Part shown: positions 1 to 6,575 of the stretch, in pieces | How the letters are laid out: each line of letters begins with the position of its first letter | Numbering within the stretch: the first letter of the stretch is position 1 | Assembly: GCA_945916025.1 (NCBI GenBank) | Contig: CAMEGD010000032.1 | Location: 1 to 13,388, forward strand | DNA length: 13,388 bases | From: an uncultured Clostridia bacterium | GTDB taxonomy: Bacteria; Bacillota; Clostridia; Tissierellales; Peptoniphilaceae | Reading direction: 5' to 3' | The notes under the pieces: generated by a model | What the model saw: the letters and a program-made list of their open reading frames with translations, nothing else | What the model was told of the DNA's origin: nothing | Database searches by the model: none | Made by a program: the position numbers and the translations under genes

Positions 1-2
1 TC

Positions 3-728
3 TTATTTTCTAGTTTTTGTACCAGTCATTAGGTCTTGTAGAGAATAGACGATTATACCTAGAATTAAACCTATTACAATAAGTCTTCCCTCTAAATTAA
101 CATCCATAATACTTAAAAATCCATAGAGTATTCCAGTAAATATAATAGCTAAAGTATTAGAACCGCTATACTCACTTAGAAAAACACTTTGGGAACTAGA
201 ACCTATTAAGTAAACTGCAAAAAAGGCATAACTATAAGCAAGTAATGGAAATCCCTCTAAAAATAATAGAGGTAACAAGGTAATAGACTTAAAAAGTCCA
301 ACTACTGCCATAGCCTTAAAAGTAGACCTTATGGGTTTAAAGTGCTTGTAGACTATTTCAATCCAACCTACTTCTTGGAGCCCAAATGTAAAGATACAAA
401 TAATAATTGCAAGTAAAACATAAAAAATATTTTCAATTGGGCTAATTTTTCCAAATAATCCAAAAAGCATAAAGTTTAAAAGGATAAAGGCTACTAAAAA
501 CATCATACTTAATGATTTAGTTTTAGATAAGTCTTCTTTAATTTTAAAACCAGTAAGTTTCATTCCAATAAGTCCAGGAACTAGTCCGCTTAGAACAAAT
601 ATAATAATTCCAAGAGGTGTGGATATTACCTGATCAAAGGTATATCCTAAGAAATATAAGGACCCAAAGCCTACAAATGAAAATATAAGAGTTGAGCCTA
701 AAAATATAAGTAAATTTTTGTTCTTCAT
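3..728 (-). CDS. CPBP-like polytopic membrane protein, catalytic residues degenerate
   Basis: This 241-residue protein is almost entirely hydrophobic, with about seven or eight membrane helices. Two stretches line up with the CPBP (CAAX protease/bacteriocin-processing, Abi) family: Q118-E119-V-G-W122, where the family usually has a Glu-Glu pair followed by an Arg, and a segment at 144-157 ending in LLPLLF, where the family normally has a Trp-His-Leu-Pro-type motif. Here the first Glu is Gln, the Arg position is Ile123 and the His position is Leu, so protease activity is unlikely. The fold assignment is inference from these motif remnants. The ATG at 728 is preceded by a GAAGGAAG ribosome binding site. 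It sits downstream of the amino-acid transporter but behind that gene's terminator, so it probably has its own promoter. Role unknown; it could be a non-catalytic immunity or regulatory membrane protein. Confidence 0.6.
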   Translation of the reverse strand: MKNKNLLIFLGSTLIFSFVGFGSLYFLGYTFDQVISTPLGIIIFVLSGLVPGLIGMKLTGFKIKEDLSKTKSLSMMFLVAFILLNFMLFGLFGKISPIENIFYVLLAIIICIFTFGLQEVGWIEIVYKHFKPIRSTFKAMAVVGLFKSITLLPLLFLEGFPLLAYSYAFFAVYLIGSSSQSVFLSEYSGSNTLAIIFTGILYGFLSIMDVNLEGRLIVIGLILGIIVYSLQDLMTGTKTRK

Positions 729-755
729 TATTTCTTCCTTCTTCAGACTCCTTAA

Positions 756-771
756 TCCATAATACTATGGA
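756..771. repeat. short inverted repeat upstream of the CPBP-like gene
   Basis: TCCATA and TATGGA form a 6-bp inverted repeat around a 4-base spacer, about 28 bp upstream of the start codon at 728. It has no U-tract on the minus strand and could be an operator or a leader hairpin. In AT-rich DNA a 6-bp repeat can arise by chance. Confidence 0.25.
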
Positions 772-792
772 AAAAGAATCTTGATTTTTATT

Positions 793-825
793 AAAAAAGG
801 CGAGATCTTACCTCTCGCCTTTTAT
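793..825 (-). terminator. intrinsic terminator after the NSS transporter gene
   Basis: A 7-bp GC-rich stem (799-805 with 813-819, GGCGAGA/TCTCGCC) has a 7-base loop and A/T-rich arms. Read on the minus strand, it follows the transporter stop at 841 and ends in a run of six T. The T-rich plus-strand flank means it could also work in the other direction, but no plus-strand gene ends here. Confidence 0.85.
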
Positions 826-840
826 TTTTAGCTTTAAATA

Positions 841-2181
841 TTAGAAAGCAATTTTTTGAGTAAGTGCAATTATACAAAGTATAAGTGCTAGTGGTACATA
901 TACAAACTTACCAACATTATACCACAAATCTCCTTGTGGTTTATCTGCTCCCTTGTTAATTTCGTCCATAAGATCTGCTTTTTTCATAACCCAGAACCAA
1001 GAAATAGCACCAATTGTTGCTCCTATTGGGATAATGTAAATACTTACTAGGTCCATCCAAGGTCCCCAACCACCTAATATAGCTCCTTCAGTTTCAGCGA
1101 TAGGTTCCATAAATACTCCTATTCCAAAAGTGATTAAACCTAAAACTATAATAGCAGGTATTCTCTTAACATTAGGGAATTTGTGTTGAATTGATTCAAT
1201 TACTACTTCAAACATGTTTTGAATAGAAGAAACTCCACCAAATACTACTGCTGTATAAAGTATTATTGCAAAAAGTCTACCAAATGGCATGTCTTGGAAT
1301 ATAGTAGGAAGGGTTACAAATAATAGACCAGGTCCTCCACCACCTTCAACCATGCCGTAAGCATATACTGCAGGAATCATAACTAAAGCTGCTACCATAG
1401 CTGCTATAGTATCAAATAATGCTGTAGATTTTGCTGCTCCAACAACATCTTCTTTATCAGAAAGGTAAGCACCATATACAATCATACCAGAACCAGTAAC
1501 TGATAATGAGAAGAAAGCTTGTCCCATTGCAGTTACCCATACCATTGGATCTCCAAGTTTTGTCCAGTTTGGAGTAAATAGGAACTTGTAGCCTTCAAAT
1601 GCACCAGGTAAAAATGCTACTCTAATTGCCATAATCAAGAATAAAATAAAGAATAATGGCATCATAACTTTGTTTGTCTTTTCAATACTTTCTGCACCTA
1701 GTAAAAGGGTAAGTAAAGAACCAACTACTACAACTACGTGGAAAGGTACTACTGAGAAATTGTTAAATGCAAATGATTCGAACCATGGTCCAGGTACTAT
1801 AGTCATAATTTCACCAGTAACTGAAGCGGTTAAACTTTTAAGTACATAAGAAATAATAACAGCATAACCAATAGCAATACACATAGATCCAGCTAATGGT
1901 ATCCAACCAACAATCTTTCCAGCACCATGAAGACCACCTGATCTCCAGGCCATTTCATAGGCACCAACTGTACCAGTTTGCGCCCTTCTACCTACAGCGT
2001 ACTCTGCCGACAGTGCAACATATCCAAAGATAACTATGAATATTAAGTACGGTACTAGGAAGGCAAAACCTCCATTATCAACTACCTTGTATGGAAAGCC
2101 CCAAACGTTTGCCATACCTACCGCTGAACCAACACAAGCTAGTATAAAGCCCCACTTACTTGCAAATTTAGATTCACTCAT
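841..2181 (-). CDS. Sodium:amino-acid symporter (NSS/SNF family), probably for tyrosine
   Basis: The 446-residue protein has eleven predicted membrane helices, the topology of bacterial Tyt1-like members rather than the twelve of LeuT. Helix 1 carries GSAVGMANVWGFPY (18-31), the sodium- and substrate-binding unwound segment. Helix 6 has FFSLS (223-227) and helix 8 has GGVSS (315-319), matching the sodium-site serines known in LeuT. The position equal to LeuT Arg30, part of the outer gate, is Gly28. The gene lies directly downstream of tyrosine phenol-lyase, with a terminator-like hairpin between, so tyrosine is the likely substrate; this is inference from context. Tryptophan or a broader aromatic range is possible. 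AAGGAGA lies 7 bases before the ATG at 2181. It should sit in the cytoplasmic membrane and import its substrate with sodium. Confidence 0.9.
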   Translation of the reverse strand: MSESKFASKWGFILACVGSAVGMANVWGFPYKVVDNGGFAFLVPYLIFIVIFGYVALSAEYAVGRRAQTGTVGAYEMAWRSGGLHGAGKIVGWIPLAGSMCIAIGYAVIISYVLKSLTASVTGEIMTIVPGPWFESFAFNNFSVVPFHVVVVVGSLLTLLLGAESIEKTNKVMMPLFFILFLIMAIRVAFLPGAFEGYKFLFTPNWTKLGDPMVWVTAMGQAFFSLSVTGSGMIVYGAYLSDKEDVVGAAKSTALFDTIAAMVAALVMIPAVYAYGMVEGGGGPGLLFVTLPTIFQDMPFGRLFAIILYTAVVFGGVSSIQNMFEVVIESIQHKFPNVKRIPAIIVLGLITFGIGVFMEPIAETEGAILGGWGPWMDLVSIYIIPIGATIGAISWFWVMKKADLMDEINKGADKPQGDLWYNVGKFVYVPLALILCIIALTQKIAF

Positions 2182-2236
2182 GTCAAATCTCCTTCTTATT
2201 TATTTTAAAATCATTTACGATTTTAATTTTTTAAAA

Positions 2237-2269
2237 ATAGCTATGCTCATAAGTTTAGAGCATAGCTAT
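2237..2269 (-). terminator. intrinsic terminator or attenuator between tpl and the transporter
   Basis: A perfect 12-bp stem (2237-2248 with 2258-2269) encloses a 9-base loop. On the minus strand it begins 28 bases after the tpl stop and is followed by five T and then AT-rich sequence. No strong promoter is visible between it and the transporter start, so the transporter is probably expressed by partial read-through from tpl. Confidence 0.8.
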
Positions 2270-2296
2270 AAAGTTTCTAAGTTTCAATTCAAATTA

Positions 2297-3688
2297 TTAT
2301 TTTTGTTCAAATCTTGCAGTAAAGAATCTTAATTGTTTAGGTTCATAAACGAATTTTAATCCCTTAATGTCTTTAGCATGTTTGTATAGGTGAATTACAG
2401 TATCAGCAACTATATCCATGTGTTTATAAGTGTAAACTCTTCTAGGAATAGTTAATCTTACTGTTTCTAGTTTAGGGAAGTGGTTTTCGCCAGTCTTAGG
2501 ATCTCTACCAGCTGAAATTATACCTCTTTCCATTGATCTAACTCCACCTTCAACATAAAGTGCTGCAGCTAGTGCTTGAGCTGGGAAGTCAGTTTGTTCC
2601 AGATGTGGACAGAATCTTCTAGCATCTAGGAATACTGCGTGTCCGCCTACTGGTTCAATTATTGGAACGCCAGCTTCTTTTAATCTGTCGCCTAGGTATC
2701 TAACTTGTTTAACCCTGTATTGGATGTAAGAGTCTTGTAAAGATTCTTTTAGACCAATAGCGATAGCTTCCATATCTCTACCAGCCATACCACCATAAGA
2801 TGGCATACCTTCAAATACTACTACAAATTCTTTAGCTTTTCCGAAAAGTTCTTCGTCGTTCATAGCTAAGAAACCACCGATGTTAACAATACCGTCTTTT
2901 TTACCAGACATAGTAGCACCATCAGCATAGCTAAACATTTCTTTTACGATTTCAGCTATTGATTTATCTTGGTATCCTTCTTCTTGTTCTTGGATATAGA
3001 ATGCGTTTTCTGCAAATCTAGTACAGTCATACATAACTTTGATGCCTAAAGGTCTACATAATTCGCTAACTTCTCTCATGTTAGCCATAGAAACTGGTTG
3101 TCCACCAGCTAAGTTAACTGTTACTGCTAAACATACATAAGCGATGTTTTCGGCGCCTTTTTCATCTATAAGTTTTTTAAGTTTGTTAATGTCGATGTTA
3201 CCTTTGAAAGGTATGTTTAAAGCTGCGTCATGAGCTTCGTCTCTAATAATGTCAACAAACATACCGCCATTAGCTTCTTGATGATATCTAGTTGTAGTGA
3301 AGTACATGTTACCTGGAACATATTGTCCTTCTTTAATTGCTATTTTAGAAAGGATGTTTTCAGCACCTCTACCTTGATGAGTAGGTACTACGTGTTCAAA
3401 TCCAAAAACTTCTTTAACAGTTTTTTCTAGATGGAACCAGTTTTTAGATCCAGCGTAAGCTTCGTCACCAACCATCATTCCAGCCCATTGTTTGTCACTC
3501 ATTGCGTTTGTGCCAGAGTCAGTAAGAAGGTCTATGTAACAATCTTCTGAATTTAGTAAGAAAGTGTTGTAGCCAGCTTCTTTTATGTTTTTTTCTCTAG
3601 CTGCTTTGTCAACAGTTTTTACAGTTTCTACTACCTTAATTTTAAAAGGTTCTGCAGGGTACTTCTTAAGATCAAAAATATCTACCAT
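2297..3688 (-). CDS. tpl: Tyrosine phenol-lyase (beta-tyrosinase)
   Basis: This PLP enzyme (463 residues) cleaves L-tyrosine to phenol, pyruvate and ammonium in the cytoplasm. From memory of the Citrobacter freundii enzyme, the sequence aligns almost without gaps with an offset of +7. Visible landmarks are the PLP-binding Lys264 in SGKKD, Tyr78, Thr131 in FTTTRYH, Arg388 in GVRSMERG, carboxylate-binding Arg411 and Phe455-Phe456 near the C-terminus. Arg388 and Phe455 separate tyrosine phenol-lyase from tryptophanase, which has no Arg at the first site and His at the second. The ATG at 3688 is chosen because AGGAGGC lies 8 bases upstream; the longer frame reaching 3745 would begin upstream of the expected transcript start. 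About 20 Arg codons are AGA with one AGG seen, a bias typical of highly expressed genes. The sodium symporter gene follows. Confidence 0.95.
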   Translation of the reverse strand: MVDIFDLKKYPAEPFKIKVVETVKTVDKAAREKNIKEAGYNTFLLNSEDCYIDLLTDSGTNAMSDKQWAGMMVGDEAYAGSKNWFHLEKTVKEVFGFEHVVPTHQGRGAENILSKIAIKEGQYVPGNMYFTTTRYHQEANGGMFVDIIRDEAHDAALNIPFKGNIDINKLKKLIDEKGAENIAYVCLAVTVNLAGGQPVSMANMREVSELCRPLGIKVMYDCTRFAENAFYIQEQEEGYQDKSIAEIVKEMFSYADGATMSGKKDGIVNIGGFLAMNDEELFGKAKEFVVVFEGMPSYGGMAGRDMEAIAIGLKESLQDSYIQYRVKQVRYLGDRLKEAGVPIIEPVGGHAVFLDARRFCPHLEQTDFPAQALAAALYVEGGVRSMERGIISAGRDPKTGENHFPKLETVRLTIPRRVYTYKHMDIVADTVIHLYKHAKDIKGLKFVYEPKQLRFFTARFEQK

Positions 3689-3735
3689 TTTATTTTGCCT
3701 CCTATTTGCAAATGTTTTCATTTCTTTCAAATATG

Positions 3736-3764
3736 ATTTTAACATTTAAGTTTTATCGTGTCAA
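3736..3764 (-). promoter_or_regulatory. sigma-A-type promoter of tpl
   Basis: On the minus strand a perfect -35 TTGACA (3759-3764) is followed after exactly 17 bases by -10 TAAAAT (3736-3741). Transcription should begin near 3729, leaving a leader of about 40 bases before the ATG at 3688. This is the strongest promoter by consensus in the window. Confidence 0.85.
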
Positions 3765-3774
3765 TACTTTTTTA

Positions 3775-3796
3775 TTATAATAATAAAATATTATAA
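3775..3796. repeat. AT-rich inverted repeat just upstream of the tpl promoter
   Basis: TTATAATA and TATTATAA form a perfect 8-bp inverted repeat with a 6-base spacer, about 10 bp upstream of the tpl -35 box. The position suits an operator or an UP-element-like A/T tract. The sequence is pure A/T, so chance occurrence is a real possibility. Confidence 0.3.
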
Positions 3797-3858
3797 AACG
3801 AAACTTTAATTGGTTTAAATACCGAAATTGTATGTACTTTTTTTAAATTTCAAAGAAG

Positions 3859-3887
3859 AAACCTGTGAATTTGAAACTTGCAGGTTT
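3859..3887 (-). terminator. hairpin between the polyphosphate-kinase pseudogene and tpl
   Basis: AAACCTG (3859-3865) pairs with CAGGTTT (3881-3887), and the stem extends inward with G-T pairs. T-rich runs follow on both strands. On the minus strand it lies downstream of the pseudogene stop at 3978 and upstream of the tpl promoter, so it probably ended the ancestral transcript. Confidence 0.6.
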
Positions 3888-3925
3888 TCTTTTTTCATTT
3901 TGTTAAATTTTGTTTACTTGTTGTC

Positions 3926-3945
3926 AACATGGTTGATACCATGTT
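3926..3945 (+). terminator. orphan terminator-like hairpin
   Basis: AACATGGT and ACCATGTT form a perfect 8-bp stem with a TGAT loop, followed on the plus strand by TTTTTA. No plus-strand gene ends upstream. It may end an antisense or small transcript, block antisense transcription into the pseudogene, or be a protein-binding palindrome. Confidence 0.4.
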
Positions 3946-3977
3946 TTTTATTACCATAAGAATTTTTTACAAGGCCT

Positions 3978-5455
3978 TTACTTTTTCTTTTTTAATTCTT
4001 CAAACCTCTTCTTTGCATGGTCTAAATAAGACTTAATTACCATTATTCTAGCATATTTTTTGTCATTTCCTGGAACTATTATCCAAGGAACATAATCTAC
4101 ATTTTTCCTATCTAATATTTCATTCATAGCTTCAAGGTAGGCATCCCATTTTTCTCTATTTCTCCAGTCCTCTGAAGTAATCTTGTATTGTTTATCAGGC
4201 TCCTGTTCCCTAGCTTCAAACCTTTCCAGTTAGGTATCTTTGTCTATTACTATAAATAACTTTAGAATCAAGGCTCCATGGTCATAGATTTGTTTTTCCA
4301 TTCTTAGGATTTCATCATAGGCCCTTTCCCATTTATTTTCTGTAGCAAATCCTTCAACCCTTTCAACCATTACCCTTCCATACCAAGATCTGGAAAAAAT
4401 ACCTAATTTTCCATCTTCAGGTAGCTTTTTATAAAATCTCCATAGGTAATTTCTAGCAAGTTCCCCTTCATTAGGGGCAGAAATATCATGAATTTTCTTT
4501 AGCCTTGTATCTACATACCTAATTAATCTTTCAATGGCCCCGTCTTTTCCAGCAGCATCTACTCCCTCAAAGACTAAGATTGTAGGTATTTCTTCATTGT
4601 AATACCTGTAAACCATATCAGAAACTTCATTTTGCAAGTCCTTTAAAAGCTCATCATATTCATGGTCACTTAAGGTCTTTGTTAAGTCCAAAGTCTCTAG
4701 TGGCTTATTAACAGCCTTATAAGTCCTAGAATTTATAATACCGTCTTCCCTAGATACAGCAACTCTTTCTATGCCCTTTTCTAAGGTTTCAATACAAATA
4801 CCTAAGACTTCCTTAGATGCATTTTTTACCTTATCTGAATTTACAACATTCCAAGGAGTAAATTCAAAGTTAGTAGCTTCTAAAACCTTGTTTATGTGGT
4901 CAGTGTACTTGTCATAATTCTTGTTTTGGTCTAGGTCATGGTTATCTACATAAAAGGACTTTAGATTTGATTCTTGTAAGCTTTTAATGTTTTCCTTTTG
5001 GGCCTTTTCTGAAACCTTTAAAAATACCTTTACAATTACAGTCTTATCGTCATACAAGGTTTTTTCAATGTCCATAATAGATTCAACCTTAGATTCAAGG
5101 TCTTTGTCCTTTATTTTTATTTGGTCCATAAGCTCATAGTAAAATGACCTATCAAATACCTTTACATGGCCCTTCTTAGGGGAATAAATCCAAAAATTTC
5201 TTAAAAATAGATACTTTTTGTCTTCTTCATCTAACCTATCAAATACTTCAACATCATAAATTTTTGGGTTAAGTTCTCTGACTAGGTCATTTATTACATA
5301 TCCCTTACCTTAGGATTCATATCCATCTACTATAATTAATACTGGAATACCATGGATTCGCATACCCTTTAAAGTCTAGCAAATCTCTCTCCTAGCTCTG
5401 AAACCTTAAAGTTAGTAAATTTTTCTTTACTATCAAGTTCAAATTCTCTTAACAT
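3978..5455 (-). pseudogene. Polyphosphate:AMP phosphotransferase (tandem PPK2), decayed
   Basis: Joining the reading frames gives a protein of about 490 residues with two PPK2 domains, the layout of polyphosphate:AMP phosphotransferase, which makes ADP from AMP and polyphosphate. The start at 5455 has GAGGTG upstream. The first frame runs to TAA at 5369-5371; homology continues in another frame (GIPVLIIVDGYES), so a frameshift lies at about 5356-5380. That frame meets TAA at 5310-5312, inside the first Walker A motif just before GKG. It then runs intact through the second PPK2 domain (FEGVDAAGKDG P-loop, FSRSWYGR Walker B region) until TAA at 4230-4232, where a Gln (CAA) is expected. After that stop the frame continues with LERFEAREQEPDKQ through the normal C-terminus, ending at 3978. 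At least three lesions make a functional full-length enzyme very unlikely. A 299-residue internal frame (4230-5129) remains open but lacks the usual ends. Confidence 0.9.
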
Positions 5456-5475
5456 AAGTCACCTCAATTATGTAA

Positions 5476-5512
5476 ATTATAATACCCTTTTTTCCTAAGA
5501 ATCATTTATAAT
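5476..5512. promoter_or_regulatory. divergent promoter region
   Basis: Between the minus-strand pseudogene start and the plus-strand mini-gene are two TATAAT boxes: 5507-5512 on the plus strand and 5476-5481 on the minus strand. Neither has a good -35 at 16-18 bases. The plus-strand box is well placed for a leader of about ten bases before the AGAGGTG ribosome binding site. Confidence 0.45.
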
Positions 5513-5530
5513 AAGATAAAGAGGTGAATT

Positions 5531-5665
5531 ATGAAGAAAAATTTAAACAAGTATATATTTTTTCTATCTTTAATATTAATTGGAATTGGCCTTAGTCGAG
5601 GAGAAGCCAGCGTAATTTTGCAAAAGGCTATTTATATATGTCTGGAGTGTATTGGAATTGGCTAA
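5531..5665 (+). CDS. CD1871A-like CXXC-motif mini-protein
   Basis: This 44-residue gene starts at ATG 5531 with GAGGTG just upstream. The protein has a basic N-terminus (MKKNLNK), one hydrophobic helix at about 8-21, the short sequence RGE, and a C-terminus ending CLECIGIG. This pattern matches, from memory, the small 'CD1871A family CXXC motif-containing' proteins of Clostridia, whose function is not known to me. Its stop at 5663-5665 overlaps the 5' end of the Fe-S membrane protein gene, a strong sign of co-translation and joint function. The two cysteines could bind metal, form a disulfide or accept electrons near the membrane; that is inference. Its small size makes it easy to miss in annotation. 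Confidence 0.8.
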   Translation: MKKNLNKYIFFLSLILIGIGLSRGEASVILQKAIYICLECIGIG

Positions 5666-6500
5666 GTTGTCTAGAAGAACCCTAATCCAGTCCCTAGGAT
5701 TTTTATTTTTAAATGGAAAGCTGGAAAACTTTTTTACCGGTAAGATACATACTGGAGCTTCAAAAAACATGTGTGTTCCTGTCTTAAACTGTTATTCTTG
5801 TCCAGGAGCAATAGGTTCATGTCCAATTGGGTCTTTACAAGGTGTATCCGGTTCTAACAAGTTTAATATCTCATTCTATGTAGTAGGCCTTTTAGTTTTG
5901 TTTGGGATAGTAGGAGGCAGACTATATTGTGGTTATCTTTGTCCCTTTGGCTTTATACAAGACCTTTTGTATAAGTTTAAGACTAAAAGAATTAGCCATT
6001 TAAAAATACCTAAGATCTTATCTTACATAAAATACTTAGTCCTTTTAGTTTTTGTATTAATACTTCCAAGCCTATTTTCAAACTCCCTTGGAATAACAGA
6101 TCCTTATTTTTGCAAATATATTTGTCCATCAGGAACAATGCTCGCTGGAATACCCTTAATTCTAACTAACCCTGGACTTAGCGCTTCCATAGGAGCCTTG
6201 TTTTTCTGGAAGTTGGGCCTAGCTATTTTCATTCTAGTCTTAAGTGTCTTTTTGTTTAGACCCTTTTGTAAATTCTTATGTCCACTGGGAGCAATATATG
6301 CCCTCTTTAACAAGATAAGCTTTTATAAACTAAGAATAAACCACAAGTGCATAAGTTGTGGAAAGTGCCAAAAAGCTTGTGATTATGATATTTATACAAA
6401 GGAAACCCCAAATTCTCCTGAATGTATTAGGTGCGACAAGTGCATAGAGTCCTGTCCAACAGGAGCAATTGAAAGAACATTTTTAGATAAGAAAATATAA
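5658..6500 (+). CDS. Polytopic 4Fe-4S membrane protein, NapH/YccM-like
   Basis: Counted from TTG 5667, the 277-residue sequence has a Cys-rich segment at 36-52 (CVPVLNCYSCPG then SCPIG), about five membrane helices, three membrane-associated CxxxCP motifs (CGYLCPFG near 88, CKYICPSG near 149, CKFLCPLG near 201) and two C-terminal ferredoxin-type clusters (CISCGKCQKAC near 228, CIRCDKCIESCP near 253). This is the NapH/MauN/YccM electron-transfer architecture; it should move electrons across or along the membrane, with partner and substrate unknown. There is no ATG. TTG 5658 is listed because GGAGTG lies 8 bases upstream; TTG 5652 and 5667 are alternatives. The start lies inside the end of the CXXC mini-gene, implying translational coupling. 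I do not see the rest of a nap or nos operon, so a nitrate or nitrous oxide role is not supported. Confidence 0.88.
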   Translation: MAKLSRRTLIQSLGFLFLNGKLENFFTGKIHTGASKNMCVPVLNCYSCPGAIGSCPIGSLQGVSGSNKFNISFYVVGLLVLFGIVGGRLYCGYLCPFGFIQDLLYKFKTKRISHLKIPKILSYIKYLVLLVFVLILPSLFSNSLGITDPYFCKYICPSGTMLAGIPLILTNPGLSASIGALFFWKLGLAIFILVLSVFLFRPFCKFLCPLGAIYALFNKISFYKLRINHKCISCGKCQKACDYDIYTKETPNSPECIRCDKCIESCPTGAIERTFLDKKI

Positions 6501-6539
6501 GGCAACTTTCCCCCTAGCTTCTTGTATACACAATAAAAT

Positions 6540-6570
6540 ATCAGGCCTAAAGTATATCTTAGTGCCTGAT
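6540..6570. terminator. shared convergent terminator, Fe-S gene and tdk
   Basis: ATCAGGC (6540-6546) pairs with GCCTGAT (6564-6570), and an inner CTAA/TTAG helix lengthens the stem. On the minus strand it follows the tdk stop at 6576 and leads into ATTTTATTG; on the plus strand it follows the Fe-S gene with TCTATTTAAA. The minus-strand U-tract is the better one. Confidence 0.75.
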
Positions 6571-6575
6571 TCTAT

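Noticed and set aside
2036..2332. Open frame on the plus strand across the transporter start
   Set aside because: It is the reverse-strand shadow of the transporter and tpl genes, with no ribosome binding site or recognisable protein.
2297..3688. Tryptophanase (tnaA) identity
   Set aside because: The overall fold and PLP motif fit both enzymes, but the MERG Arg388 and the C-terminal FFTARF match tyrosine phenol-lyase; tryptophanase has no Arg at the first site and His in place of the first Phe.
3689..3745. Longer N-terminus for tyrosine phenol-lyase
   Set aside because: The extra 19 codons overlap the -10 box and expected transcript start, and the best ribosome binding site lies inside them, 8 bases before the ATG at 3688.
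5667..5700. Twin-arginine signal (SRRTLIQ) on the Fe-S protein
   Set aside because: The sequence resembles the Tat consensus, but no normal hydrophobic signal core and cleavage site follow; the N-terminal segment leads into a conserved FTGKI stretch of this polytopic family.
6104..6313. Open frame on the minus strand inside the Fe-S gene
   Set aside because: It is antisense to a clearly coding, motif-rich region and its translation shows no recognisable features.
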